Origin: Plantibacter sp. VKM Ac-2880
Lineage (GTDB): Bacteria > Actinomycetota > Actinomycetes > Actinomycetales > Microbacteriaceae
Direction of reading: 5' to 3'
DNA: 64,000 bases
NCBI RefSeq assembly: GCF_015351235.1
Contig: NZ_JADKSJ010000002.1
Span: forward strand, 434,001-498,000
Positions within the stretch are counted from its first letter, which is position 1, and every line of letters starts with the position of its first letter. This document shows, in pieces, positions 45,414 to 53,615 of the stretch. The notes beneath the pieces are model-generated. The model ran no database searches. It had not been told where the DNA came from and worked only from the letters and a program-made list of their open reading frames with translations. A program made the position numbers and the translations under genes.

Positions 45414-46907
45414 TCAGCCCGCGGCGACGACCTCCTCGACGGCCGCCCGCGCACCGACGGCCGCAAGGCGCGCCCGGGCCTCGACGAACGCCTCACGGAG
45501 CCGCACATCCTGGCCGAGGTCTCCGAAGACGACCTCCAGATCGAGGAACGCCCCGGGGTTCTCGACCTCCTGGGCGACGGCCGCCTGGAGTTCGGCAAGC
45601 CTCCGATCCACCGGCTGCAGCTCCCGACCGTCGTCACCGACACCCTCGATGAACCGGCTCCACGCCGCCAGCACGAGCGCTGAGCGTGCAACCCCTCCGC
45701 CGGCTCGCAGCTGCTCCCGCACCACGGGGAGCAGGAACTTGGGGATCCGTTCCGACCCGTCGACGATCTGCCGGGCCAACGTGTCCTTGATCGCTTCACT
45801 GCCGAACCGACGCATCAGCTCAGCACTGTAGGCGTCGAGGTCGATCCCCGGCACCGGCGCGAGCGTCGGCCTCGCCTCCTCGTGCATGTAGCCGAGGAGG
45901 AAGCGGGCGAAGAGGTCGTCACGGCAGACGTCGTGGACGTACGTCTCCCCCGCCAGCAACCCCAGGTAGCTCATCGCCTGATGCGAGGCGTTCAGCAGCC
46001 TGAGCTTCATCAGCTCGTACGGTTCCACGTCCTCGACCAGCTGCACCCCCACCTGCTCGTACGGCGGACGGCCGTCACTGAAGTCGTCCTCCAGCACCCA
46101 CTGCTCGAACGACTCCGACAGCACCGGCCACCGGTCCTCGATCCCGAACCGCTCCGCGACCATCTCCCGCTGCTCATCCGTCGTCGCCGGGGTGATTCGG
46201 TCCACCATCGAGTTCGGGAAGCGCACCTCGGCGGCGATCCAAGCCGCCAACGACGGGTCGATCCGTTCGGCGAACGCGAGGATCGCCGTGCGGGCGACGT
46301 GACCGTTGCCCTGGATGTTGTCGCAGGACATGACGGTGAACGGCACCGCACCCGCGTCCCGTCGAGCACGCAGGCCGGCGGCGATGAACCCGAGCGGGCT
46401 CTGCGGCAGCGCACCCGCGGGCAGGCCGTCGAGCTCCGCGAGGGTCGCTCCGTCGCTCGGTTCGAACGCGCCTGTCGCGTCGTTGACGCCGTAGCCGCCC
46501 TCGGTGATCGTGAGGGACACGATGCGGGTCGAGGGGTCACTCACCCGGGCCAGGACGACGGCCGGGTCGTCGGGCGCGAAGAGGTACTCGACGATCGAAC
46601 CGACCACGCGCGCCTCGGCCTGGCCGTCGGGACTCGTCGTCACGAGCGTGTACAGCCGGTCCTGGGCACCGAGTGCGTCCCGCATCGCCGCATCGCCTGG
46701 CAGGGTGCCGACGCCGACGAGCCCCCAGGACGCATGCTCCCCACCGGGCAGGGCGAGCACGCGGTCGACGAACATCGCCCCGTGGGCACGGTGGAAGGCA
46801 CCCACACCGAAGTGGACGATGCCGGGACGGACCGCGGAACGGTCGTAGGACGGCACAGCCACCTGCGGGTCGAGGGCGGTGAGAGTGGCGTCGGAGAGCT
46901 GGGTCAT
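45414..46907 (-). CDS. Mannitol dehydrogenase family (long-chain polyol) oxidoreductase
   Basis: Polyol 2-dehydrogenase of the long-chain PSLDR family, 497 aa, which oxidises mannitol, arabinitol or similar polyols to ketoses (or reduces uronates) with NAD+. Visible: nucleotide-binding VHFGVGAFHRAHGAMF near 31-46, TITEGGYGVND, SCDNIQGNGHVARTAI, FPNSMVDRITPAT, and the catalytic Lys/Asn/His segment MKLRLLNASHQAMSYLG. It lies upstream of no other gene on this strand except the FrcK-like kinase gene 48 bp before it, so the pair probably turns a polyol into a phosphorylated ketose. Confidence 0.92.
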   Translation of the reverse strand: MTQLSDATLTALDPQVAVPSYDRSAVRPGIVHFGVGAFHRAHGAMFVDRVLALPGGEHASWGLVGVGTLPGDAAMRDALGAQDRLYTLVTTSPDGQAEARVVGSIVEYLFAPDDPAVVLARVSDPSTRIVSLTITEGGYGVNDATGAFEPSDGATLAELDGLPAGALPQSPLGFIAAGLRARRDAGAVPFTVMSCDNIQGNGHVARTAILAFAERIDPSLAAWIAAEVRFPNSMVDRITPATTDEQREMVAERFGIEDRWPVLSESFEQWVLEDDFSDGRPPYEQVGVQLVEDVEPYELMKLRLLNASHQAMSYLGLLAGETYVHDVCRDDLFARFLLGYMHEEARPTLAPVPGIDLDAYSAELMRRFGSEAIKDTLARQIVDGSERIPKFLLPVVREQLRAGGGVARSALVLAAWSRFIEGVGDDGRELQPVDRRLAELQAAVAQEVENPGAFLDLEVVFGDLGQDVRLREAFVEARARLAAVGARAAVEEVVAAG

Positions 46908-46955
46908 GGGTGGTGCCTTCTCGTCGGTGAGGGGTTCCGGATGGTGCGGTGGTCG

Positions 46956-47648
46956 TCAGACGCCGTGGCTGGACTCGGTGGCCAACGGCGTGGTGGCGTC
47001 GAGGGTCACGACGCGGGTGGCGCGATGCTTCGTGGCGTCGACCAGGCGGGCGTTCGGCTCGTCGACCCCGAGCACCCAGGCTTCGGCCTCGTCCCGCGGG
47101 TGGCCGTGACCGAGCCGTCTGGCGATGAGGCGTTCGCGGCGGAGCTCGTCGTCAACGTCGACGTACCAGGACTCGTCGAGGTGCCGGGCGATGCCATCCC
47201 AACCGTGATCGTCGAACAGCAGGTAGTTGCCCTCCGTGATGACGAGCGGCACCTCGGGACGCACGAGGACCGCGCTGCCGATGGAGACCTCGAGGGAGCG
47301 GTCGAACCGGGGCGCGTAGACCGCGGCGCCGGGCAAATCCTCCGTGCGACCGCTCGTGGCGAGCCGCGCCAGCAGGGCGACATAGCCGTCGACGTCGAAG
47401 GTGTCCGGGGCGCCCTTGCGATCGCGTCGCCCGAGGCGGACGAGTTCGGGGTTGTCGAGGTGGAAGCCGTCCATGCCGACGATGACCGCCTGGTCGCCGA
47501 GGGCCGCGGCGAGCGTGTCGCTGACGGTCGACTTCCCCGCCCCGGGTGCGCCGACGATCCCGAGGATGCGTCGCGAGCCGGCGGCGGCGAGGGTCCGCGC
47601 GCGGTCGACGAGCTCGTCGAGGCTGGTCCCGGTCGTGCTGCCGCCCAT
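46956..47648 (-). CDS. Nucleoside/fructose kinase-like P-loop protein (FrcK-like)
   Basis: Uridine-kinase/pantothenate-kinase-like P-loop kinase, 230 aa, with Walker A GAPGAGKST at 33-41, GMDGFHLDNPEL, the KGAPDTFDVDGYV block and TEGNYLLFDD. Proteins of this type sit in sugar operons. FrcK of the rhizobial fructose locus is the named example, so a ketose kinase role is more likely than nucleoside salvage. The start at 47648 is chosen because the frame upstream is Arg-rich without similarity. A well-formed promoter (TTGACA, 17 bp, TACCGT) lies 59 bp upstream. Confidence 0.82.
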   Translation of the reverse strand: MGGSTTGTSLDELVDRARTLAAAGSRRILGIVGAPGAGKSTVSDTLAAALGDQAVIVGMDGFHLDNPELVRLGRRDRKGAPDTFDVDGYVALLARLATSGRTEDLPGAAVYAPRFDRSLEVSIGSAVLVRPEVPLVITEGNYLLFDDHGWDGIARHLDESWYVDVDDELRRERLIARRLGHGHPRDEAEAWVLGVDEPNARLVDATKHRATRVVTLDATTPLATESSHGV

Positions 47649-47706
47649 CGTGATGCCCCACCTCTCGTCGGGTCGGCGTCGTCGCGGTCGCGCCGTCGCC
47701 CGACTC

Positions 47707-47815
47707 ACGGTAGGTCCACGGGATGTCCGTGTCAACCGCGTATGTCACCGGTGTCACGGCTTTCGTGTGCATTTCCATGTCACGGGTGACATGACCGTGA
47801 TTCCGTGGATATGAT
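47707..47815. promoter_or_regulatory. Divergent promoters with paired LacI-type operators
   Basis: Minus-strand promoter: -35 TTGACA (47735-47730), 17 bp, -10 TACCGT (47712-47707). Plus-strand promoter: -35 TGACAT (47787-47792), 17 bp, -10 TATGAT (47810-47815). Operators are ATGTCACCGGTGTCAC (47742-47757), abutting the minus-strand -35, and ATGTCACGGGTGACAT (47777-47792), covering the plus-strand -35. Centres are 35 bp apart. The sites closely resemble those at 25796-25845. Confidence 0.78.
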
Positions 47816-47869
47816 GCTCGCGACCCGGTGCACCGACGCACGGGCCCCTCACGTCGATCGGAAGAACCC

Positions 47870-48598
47870 ATGACTGACTTCAACGGCCGCACAATCCTCG
47901 TCACCGGAGCGAGCGGCGGCATCGGCGGCGCGACCGTCCGCCACCTCGTCGCAGCGGGCGCACAGGTCATCGCCTCCGGCCGCAATCTGGAGCACCTCGA
48001 GGCCATCGCCGCCGAGACGGGCGCCGAACCGCTGCCCTTCGACCTCACCTCCGAGGACAGCATCCGCGACGCCATCGAGGGTCGCGACATTTGGGGCGTC
48101 GTCAACTCCGGCGGCTGGGGCGGCGAGATCGCCACGCCCCAGGAGACCGACATCGAGGTCTTCGACAAGGTCATCAGCATCAACGCCCGCGGATCCCTGC
48201 TTGTCACGAAGTACGCGTCGCGCGAGATGATCCGCCAGGAACGCGGCGGTGCGATCGTCAACGTCTCCAGCCAGGCGTCCCTCGTCGCCCTGTCCGGTCA
48301 CATCTCGTACGGTTCGTCGAAGGCCGCCCTCGACAACATCACCCGCGTCTCCGCCCTCGAACTCGGGAAGTACGGCATCCGTGTCAACGCCGTCAACCCG
48401 ACGGTCGTCATGACGCCGATGTCCGCCTGGTACTGGGGCCGCCCCGACATCGAAGGCCCGTTCCTCGAGGCCATGCCGCTCGGCAAGTGGGCGACGGAGG
48501 ACGACATCGCCGGCCCCATCACCTTCCTCCTCAGCGACGCCGCCGGCATGATCTCGGGCGTCTCGCTGCCGATCGACGGCGGCTACACCGCACGCTGA
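47870..48598 (+). CDS. SDR family oxidoreductase (L-xylulose reductase/carbonyl reductase-like)
   Basis: Short-chain dehydrogenase, 242 aa: TGASGGIG near 13-20, SGRN after beta-2 (NADP preference), a short DIWGVVNSGG in place of the NNAG motif, VSSQAS and YGSSK active site, and the end VNPTVVMTPMSAWYW then PIDGGYTAR. The compact length and NPTVVMTPM segment match the L-xylulose reductase/tetrameric carbonyl reductase group. First gene of the plus-strand SDR-lacI operon. It could reduce a ketose made by the divergent polyol dehydrogenase or act on a pentulose. No strong ribosome site is evident besides GGAAGAA. Confidence 0.88.
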   Translation: MTDFNGRTILVTGASGGIGGATVRHLVAAGAQVIASGRNLEHLEAIAAETGAEPLPFDLTSEDSIRDAIEGRDIWGVVNSGGWGGEIATPQETDIEVFDKVISINARGSLLVTKYASREMIRQERGGAIVNVSSQASLVALSGHISYGSSKAALDNITRVSALELGKYGIRVNAVNPTVVMTPMSAWYWGRPDIEGPFLEAMPLGKWATEDDIAGPITFLLSDAAGMISGVSLPIDGGYTAR

Positions 48599-48653
48599 CC
48601 CGGCCGGCACGGACTGCACGACCGGCACGAGCGAGCGGGAGGGAGCACCACGC

Positions 48654-49655
48654 ATGGCGACGATGCGACAGATCGCGGCAGCCGCCGGCGTGAGCGCGAA
48701 GACCGTCTCGCGGGTCTTCAACGACGACCCGCACGTGCTCCCGGAGACGCGCGAACGGGTCGAAGCGATCATGCGCGAGCTCGACTACGTGCCGAACACG
48801 CTCGCGACATCGTTCCGGTCCGGCCGCCCCTCGGTCATCGGGGTCGCCGTGCCCGACATCGTCGACCCGTTCTTCGCCGAGATCGCCCGCGCGGTGGAGC
48901 GGACGGCGCGCGACCACGACATGTCGACGCTCGTGACGAGTCTCGGCGACGACCCGGAACGCGAGCGCGAGGTGCTGGAACCGATGCTGCGGCGACAGCT
49001 CAGCGGCCTCGTCCTCGCGCCGGTCGGCGAGGACCAGGGGCCGCTCGCCGCATGGGCGTCACGGACGCCGTTCGTCTTCGTCGACCGCGCACCCGGCGGA
49101 CTGACGGCCGACGCGTTCACCCAGGACGACTTCCGCGGCGCGTTCGAGGCGACGAAGCACCTCGTCGGGCACGGCCATCGACGGATCGCGTTCATCGGCG
49201 ACCACCTGCGGCTCCCCACCACGGCGGAGCGATTGCGGGGCTACCGCGCGGCCCTCGCCGAGAGTGAGATCGCGGAGGGCGCGGAACTCGTCGCCCTCGG
49301 CGCCGACTCCCCGTCACGAGCCGCCGCCGCCTTGGCCGAGGTGCTGTCGATCCACGACGGCATGGGAGCGCCGGCACCCGCCACGGCATTGTTCTCCTCG
49401 AACGCGGTCTGCACGATGGCGATCCTGCCGGCCCTCGCCGAGCGACCACTCCCACTCGTGGCGTTCGGCGACTTCCCGCTGGCAGACCTCCTGCGGCCGT
49501 CGGTCACGGTGGTCGTGCAGGACCCGGAGTCCCTCGGTCGTCTCGCCGCCGAGCGCATCATCGAGCGCATCCAGCACCCGGACCGACGGTTTTCGAGGCG
49601 GACCGTCCTCCCGGTGCGGCTGCTCGAGCGGGACTCGTGCCGAGGATCGGTCTGA
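48654..49655 (+). CDS. LacI family regulator (paralogue of the one at 22.2 kb)
   Basis: LacI-type repressor, 333 aa, HTH MRQIAAAAGVSAKTVSRVF, hinge YVPNTLATSFRSG, sensor domain with GVAVPDIVDPFFAE and PFVFVDRAPGGL. By eye about half the residues are identical to the regulator at 22226-23215, and the recognition helices differ only at SK versus AK. It follows the SDR gene by 55 bp and probably represses both divergent promoters at 47707-47815. GGGAGG lies about 12 nt before the ATG. Confidence 0.93.
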   Translation: MATMRQIAAAAGVSAKTVSRVFNDDPHVLPETRERVEAIMRELDYVPNTLATSFRSGRPSVIGVAVPDIVDPFFAEIARAVERTARDHDMSTLVTSLGDDPEREREVLEPMLRRQLSGLVLAPVGEDQGPLAAWASRTPFVFVDRAPGGLTADAFTQDDFRGAFEATKHLVGHGHRRIAFIGDHLRLPTTAERLRGYRAALAESEIAEGAELVALGADSPSRAAAALAEVLSIHDGMGAPAPATALFSSNAVCTMAILPALAERPLPLVAFGDFPLADLLRPSVTVVVQDPESLGRLAAERIIERIQHPDRRFSRRTVLPVRLLERDSCRGSV

Positions 49656-49664
49656 GCCCGGCGG

Positions 49665-50216
49665 TCACCGTCCGCGAAGCGCTGCCGCTTCGCTCAGCCA
49701 GCGGGCATAGCCGTCCCAGGGGTCGACCGCTCGGGCGATGGCGGCGATGTGGGCGAGGAGTCTCGGCGAGGACCGGAACCACTCGGAGCGTTCGAGTCGT
49801 TCCTGCGCGAACTGCTCGTGGCGGGCCCGCTCCACGTGTCGGTCGCCGCGTTCGAGCGCGAGCAGTTCGTCGTGCCAGATCGCGGCGAAGCGTTGGCGCG
49901 GGTTGGTCGTCGTGCCGATCTTCACGCGGTCGCCGTGACGGAGGTAGTAGACGACGTCGATCCGTGGTCGGGCGAGGTCGTCGTCGGGTACCTCTCCCTG
50001 TTGCCACTCGCACGTCGCGCACAACCAGCCGGACGGGTAGTCGCGACCGAGCCGTGAGCCGCACATGATGCACGGCGAGGGCAGGGTGTCGAGGACGCCC
50101 CATCGGCGTCCGGCCCATTCGGCGGCGAGGGCGAGGTGCTGTTCGCACAGCGCGACCGGCGCGTCCCCAGGGGCGGTGTCGTCGCACCCGGGTTGCACGC
50201 ATCGTCTGTCGGACAT
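49665..50216 (-). CDS. T5orf172/GIY-YIG-like domain protein with Cys clusters
   Basis: 183-aa protein. The N-terminal half carries paired cysteines likely to bind zinc (CVQPGC near 6-11, CIMCGS and CATC near 49-70). The C-terminal half has the T5orf172/Mug113 version of the GIY-YIG fold: VVYYLRHGDRVKIGTTTNPRQR, then ERGDRHVERARHEQFAQERL and EWFRSS. Such proteins are common on phages and actinobacterial chromosomes, with suspected nuclease activity. The start at 50216 gives the natural N-terminus MSDRRCVQPGC. It ends 9 bp from the convergent LacI gene and begins next to a 118-bp tandem repeat array. Confidence 0.8.
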   Translation of the reverse strand: MSDRRCVQPGCDDTAPGDAPVALCEQHLALAAEWAGRRWGVLDTLPSPCIMCGSRLGRDYPSGWLCATCEWQQGEVPDDDLARPRIDVVYYLRHGDRVKIGTTTNPRQRFAAIWHDELLALERGDRHVERARHEQFAQERLERSEWFRSSPRLLAHIAAIARAVDPWDGYARWLSEAAALRGR

Positions 50217-50269
50217 GTGGAGAGTCTCCCCCACCCCGCCGACACCCGTCGGTCCCAGAACCCGCGCCC

Positions 50270-50765
50270 GGTCCATGAGCCTGTCGAAGGGCACCCGAGC
50301 AGACGCCACCCTTCGACAAGCTCAGGGACCAGACGGGGTACGCGAGCAAAGTCAGAGCGACCGCCGATCTCGAGGCCGAGCCACCCCGGTCCCTGAGCCT
50401 GTCGAAGGGCACCCGAGCAGACGCCACCGTTCGACAAGCTCAGGGACCAGACGGGGTACGCGAGCAGAGACCGAACGACCGCCGATCCCGAGGCCGAGCC
50501 ACGCCGGTCCCCGAGCCTGTCGAAGGGCACCCGAGCAGACCCCGCCCTTCGACAAGCTCAGGGACCAGACGGGGTACGCGAGCAGAAACGGAACGACCGC
50601 CGACCTCGAAGCCGAGCCACCCCGGTCCATGAGCCTGTCGAAGGGCACCCGAGCAGACGCCACCCTTCGACAAGCTCAGGGACCAGACGGGGGTACGCGA
50701 GCAGAGTCCGAGCGACCGCCGATCCCGAGGCCGAGCCACGCCGGTTCCTGAGCCTGTCGAAGGGC
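50270..50765. repeat. 118-bp tandem array built from inverted pairs of the extragenic repeat
   Basis: Four full units begin at 50270, 50388, 50506 and 50624 and a fifth, partial, at 50743 (period 118-119 bp). Each unit holds two copies of the short repeat facing each other (GAGCCTGTCGAAGGG then CCCTTCGACAAGCTC) around a 17-bp centre, so each unit can form a hairpin with about 22-bp arms. A conserved 60-bp spacer follows. Units differ by scattered substitutions. Confidence 0.9.
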
Positions 50766-50858
50766 GAGCGTCCTCCACAATGCGCACCACAGCGAGCAGC
50801 GTCCACCGTGGGGTGTCGGCGGAGACCCACAGGGTCGCGGCCCTGCGAGGCTGGCCCG

Positions 50859-51185
50859 ATGCCCCACGTCTACATCCTCAAATGCGCCGACGGATCCTTC
50901 TACACCGGCAGCACCATCGACCTCGCTCGACGACTCGCCGAGCACATGGACGGCCTCGGAGCGAACTACACCCGCGAGCGACTACCCGTCTCACTCGTCT
51001 GGTCAGCGGAGTACGACCGCGTGGACGACGCGTTCTTCATCGAGAAGCGCCTCCAGGGCTGGAGCCGGGCGAAGAAGCAGGCCGTGATCGACGGACGGTT
51101 CGACGATCTCCCGCGCCTCAGCTGCTCACGGATCACAACGTGGCGCGATCCAGAACCCGGAATGGACCCCATGCCCGGCCCCTGA
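50859..51185 (+). CDS. GIY-YIG nuclease family protein (UPF0213/YhbQ-like)
   Basis: Small GIY-YIG protein, 108 aa. The domain covers most of the chain: HVYILKCADGSFYTGSTIDL near 3-22 with the GIY/YIG tyrosines, conserved Arg in ARRLAEHM, and FFIEKRLQGWSRAKKQAVI with the catalytic-type Glu. UPF0213 members are single-domain and of unclear role, with structure-specific DNA cleavage suspected. The ATG at 50859 is the natural family start. A GAGGCT box 6 nt upstream resembles the leaderless boxes elsewhere. It sits between two repeat arrays. Confidence 0.88.
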   Translation: MPHVYILKCADGSFYTGSTIDLARRLAEHMDGLGANYTRERLPVSLVWSAEYDRVDDAFFIEKRLQGWSRAKKQAVIDGRFDDLPRLSCSRITTWRDPEPGMDPMPGP

Positions 51186-51230
51186 GGAGCCAGGCGCTCA
51201 GCGTGTCGGAGGACTCCCGGCCGGAGACCG

Positions 51231-51475
51231 CCCTTCGACAAGCTCAGGGACCGATCGGTTGCGCTGGCAGCGACCGACCGGTTGGGCTGGCCAGGACCGC
51301 CCTTCGACAAGCTCAGGGACCGATCGGTTGCGCTGGCAGCGACCGACCGGTTGGGCTGGCCGGAGCCCGCCCTTCGACAAGCTCAGGGACCGATCGGTTG
51401 CGCTGGCAGGGACCGACCGGGTTGGGCTGGCCGGGACCACCCTTCGACAAGCTCAGGGACCGATCGGGTGGGCCG
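51231..51475. repeat. 69-70-bp tandem array of the extragenic repeat, direct
   Basis: Units of CCCTTCGACAAGCTCAGGGA begin at 51231, 51300, 51370 and 51440 (periods 69, 70 and 70 bp), each followed by a near-identical spacer (CCGATCGGTTGCGCTGGCAG and on). All copies face the same way, unlike the inverted pairs 500 bp to the left. The array lies between the UPF0213 gene and the 3' end of the oxidoreductase gene. Confidence 0.9.
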
Positions 51476-51542
51476 GCGCAGGGCCCCGGCGGCACGCTCC
51501 CGGCTGGGAGGCGGTCGGGTGGCCTCCCAGCCGGCGCGCAGG

Positions 51543-52721
51543 TCACATCGCGATCGCTCGCCCCTCCTCGTGGGAGCGGATCGCCGCGCGGTAGATGTCG
51601 TGGGTCAGCGCCGCCTCCTCAGGGCGAGCGGCCCCGAAGCGGTCACCGAGGGAACCGTGACGCTCGGCCAGGAACACCGCCCACATCTGCAGGATCGTGT
51701 CGGAGAACCCCGACTCGAAGTTCGGCCCGGTGACCGTCGGCCACACCGACTGACTCCCCGCATCAAGCTGCTGCCACACCTGCTCACGCCCGCCACCCGG
51801 GATGGCGCGGATCGCGAACACCTCCACGAGCTTCGGGTTCTTCGTACTGAAGCGCACGCCGCCGTCGAGCCCGATCGCCTCGAACTCCCAGGTGTTCTTC
51901 TGCCCGGGATCGATGCGCTTCGTCTCCGTCGTGAGCGGGAAGCGGACGCCGTCGTGGCTCGCCCAACTGTGCAGCACAGCGTTGTCCCAGGTGTCGCACG
52001 GCACGAGCGAACCGTCAGGACCCGGCCGTTCGGTCACGATGTTCTGCAGCACACCGTAGACGCTCTCGGGCGCCCAGCCGAGCCGCAACGGCACATGCCA
52101 GGTGTGCATCCCGAGGTCGTTCATCACGCCGGCCTCACCACAGAACTGCGTCTGGCGCTTCCAGTTGATCTGCTTGCCGCGATCGATGTCGCTCGAGTGC
52201 AGGAAGCTGTTGCGGGCCTCGACGATCGTGCCGAGCGCGCCGGACCGGACGTAGTCGATCGCGAGCTGCGCGCCAGGGAAGAACGGCATCTCACTCGAAC
52301 ACCGGACGAAGCTCTCCGGGTGTTCGGTCATGGCCGTGAGGACGGACTGCGCCGCCGCCGCGTCGATCCCGAACGGCTTCTCCGCCAGCAGCGACTTCCC
52401 GGCGCGGATTACGTCGGTGTAGATCTGCTCGTGGAGGTCGTGACGCACGGCCACGTAGACGACGTCGACCGAGGGGTCGGCGAGGAGCTCGTGGTAGTCG
52501 GTGGTCTTCGTCACGACGGTGTCGATCTCGTCGAACCAGTCGAGGGCGGCCGGGTTGATGTCGCAGACGGCCGTCAGCCGGGGTCGCACCGGGTGGTCGA
52601 TGAGCGCGGGCCAGCGCTGGATGGCCGCGGCGATCTCGCGCCCCATGAGGCCGCCTCCGATGATCGCGACGTTGACGCGTTCCGCCGTCACCCGGTCGGT
52701 CGTCACCTGCTCGGCACTCAT
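51543..52721 (-). CDS. Gfo/Idh/MocA family oxidoreductase
   Basis: NAD(P)-dependent sugar or inositol oxidoreductase, 392 aa. The Rossmann domain is N-terminal (VAIIGGGLMGREIAAAIQ near 18-35) with the family Lys in LLAEKPFGID. The C-terminal alpha/beta domain has DLGMHTWHVPLRLG with the conserved Asp and His. Members oxidise inositols, sugars or glycosides, including 3-keto-glucoside chemistry. Its ATG overlaps the stop of the upstream aldolase gene (ATGA, 52718-52721). The pair is transcribed from the operator-bearing promoter at 53.6 kb. Confidence 0.92.
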   Translation of the reverse strand: MSAEQVTTDRVTAERVNVAIIGGGLMGREIAAAIQRWPALIDHPVRPRLTAVCDINPAALDWFDEIDTVVTKTTDYHELLADPSVDVVYVAVRHDLHEQIYTDVIRAGKSLLAEKPFGIDAAAAQSVLTAMTEHPESFVRCSSEMPFFPGAQLAIDYVRSGALGTIVEARNSFLHSSDIDRGKQINWKRQTQFCGEAGVMNDLGMHTWHVPLRLGWAPESVYGVLQNIVTERPGPDGSLVPCDTWDNAVLHSWASHDGVRFPLTTETKRIDPGQKNTWEFEAIGLDGGVRFSTKNPKLVEVFAIRAIPGGGREQVWQQLDAGSQSVWPTVTGPNFESGFSDTILQMWAVFLAERHGSLGDRFGAARPEEAALTHDIYRAAIRSHEEGRAIAM

Positions 52722-53560
52722 GCGCGTGCCGCCTCGAGGATCGCGAGGCCGGCCTCGGCGTCGGCGCCGTCGTGCAGCACCGCCATGAGGGCCGCCGTGA
52801 TGGCCGCCGGATCCTCGTGCTGGATGATGTTGCGACCGTAGACGATGCCGGCCACCCCGGCGTCCAGGACGGCGACCGTGCGTTCCAGCAGCGTCCGGTC
52901 GTCGACGCGCCCACCCCCACGGACGAGGACGGGGACGTCACCCGCGACCTCGACGACACGTCCGTACTCGGTGATGTCGCTGCTCGGATCGGCCTTGACG
53001 AGGTCGGCGCCCAGTTCGACCGCCTGACGCACGAGCGTGACGATCTTCTCGATGTCACCGTCGACCTGGTAGCCGCCGCCCTCGCTGTTGTCGCGCATGA
53101 CGAGGGGTTCGATCATGAGTGGCATCCCGTACCGGGTGGCCTCGCGGCGCAGCGCCATGATGGAGCGGATGTTCGCCTCCCGCACCTCGGGGTGCTCGGG
53201 GATCTGCATGAGGTTGACGCACACGGCGACGGCGTCCAGCCGGACGGCCTCCTCGATCGCGTGCGGCACGTGGTGGCTGTACAGGATCGAGTCGAGCGGG
53301 TTGCCGTAGACGTTGGCGACATCGGTCCGCAGGACGAGTGCCGGCTTGTCCTTGCCGGGGATCTGCTGCAGGAGTCGGGCCTGGCCGAGCGTCAGCTGGA
53401 CGGCGTCGGGACCGGCGGCGACGAGGGTGCGGACGACGCTGCCCATGTCCTCGATGCCGGTGATGAAGGAACGCTCTCCGAAGAAGCCGTGGTCGACGGC
53501 GACGTCGAGTGCACGACCGGATCGGGCGTTGAAGAGACGATTGAGGCGGTACAGCGACAT
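52718..53560 (-). CDS. DeoC/LacD-FbaB-type class I aldolase
   Basis: Schiff-base aldolase of the DeoC/FbaB/LsrF group, 280 aa. It opens with LFNARSGRALDVAVDHGFFG (active-site Asp). The Lys in GADLVKADPSSDI is the expected Schiff-base residue, and VPVLVRGGGRVDD and AGIVYGRNIIQHEDP form the phosphate site. Relatives cleave fructose 1,6-bisphosphate or act on related keto-phosphates. First gene of a two-gene minus-strand operon with the Gfo/Idh/MocA gene. The start at 53560 begins the family similarity. Confidence 0.88.
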   Translation of the reverse strand: MSLYRLNRLFNARSGRALDVAVDHGFFGERSFITGIEDMGSVVRTLVAAGPDAVQLTLGQARLLQQIPGKDKPALVLRTDVANVYGNPLDSILYSHHVPHAIEEAVRLDAVAVCVNLMQIPEHPEVREANIRSIMALRREATRYGMPLMIEPLVMRDNSEGGGYQVDGDIEKIVTLVRQAVELGADLVKADPSSDITEYGRVVEVAGDVPVLVRGGGRVDDRTLLERTVAVLDAGVAGIVYGRNIIQHEDPAAITAALMAVLHDGADAEAGLAILEAARA

Positions 53561-53615
53561 TGCGGCGGCTCCTGATCGTGACGGGAAGGGTTTCCGGATC
53601 CTCCCTCGGTGTGTC

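Noticed and set aside
50276-50770. Open reading frames running through the repeat array that encode peptides with repeating VPELVEG/RLMDRG motifs
   Set aside because: The peptide pattern is just the translated DNA repeat. Frames are open on several strands at once and lack ribosome sites or family similarity.
43821-51185. A prophage or mobile island suggested by HNH and GIY-YIG genes
   Set aside because: No integrase, terminase, portal, capsid, attachment duplication or tRNA insertion was seen. The nuclease-type genes are interspersed with ordinary metabolic genes.
50270-51475. Regularly spaced repeats resembling a CRISPR array
   Set aside because: Units are 69-118 bp with near-identical spacers, one array has inverted pairs, and there are no cas genes. 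These are tandem amplifications of an extragenic repeat, not unique-spacer arrays.
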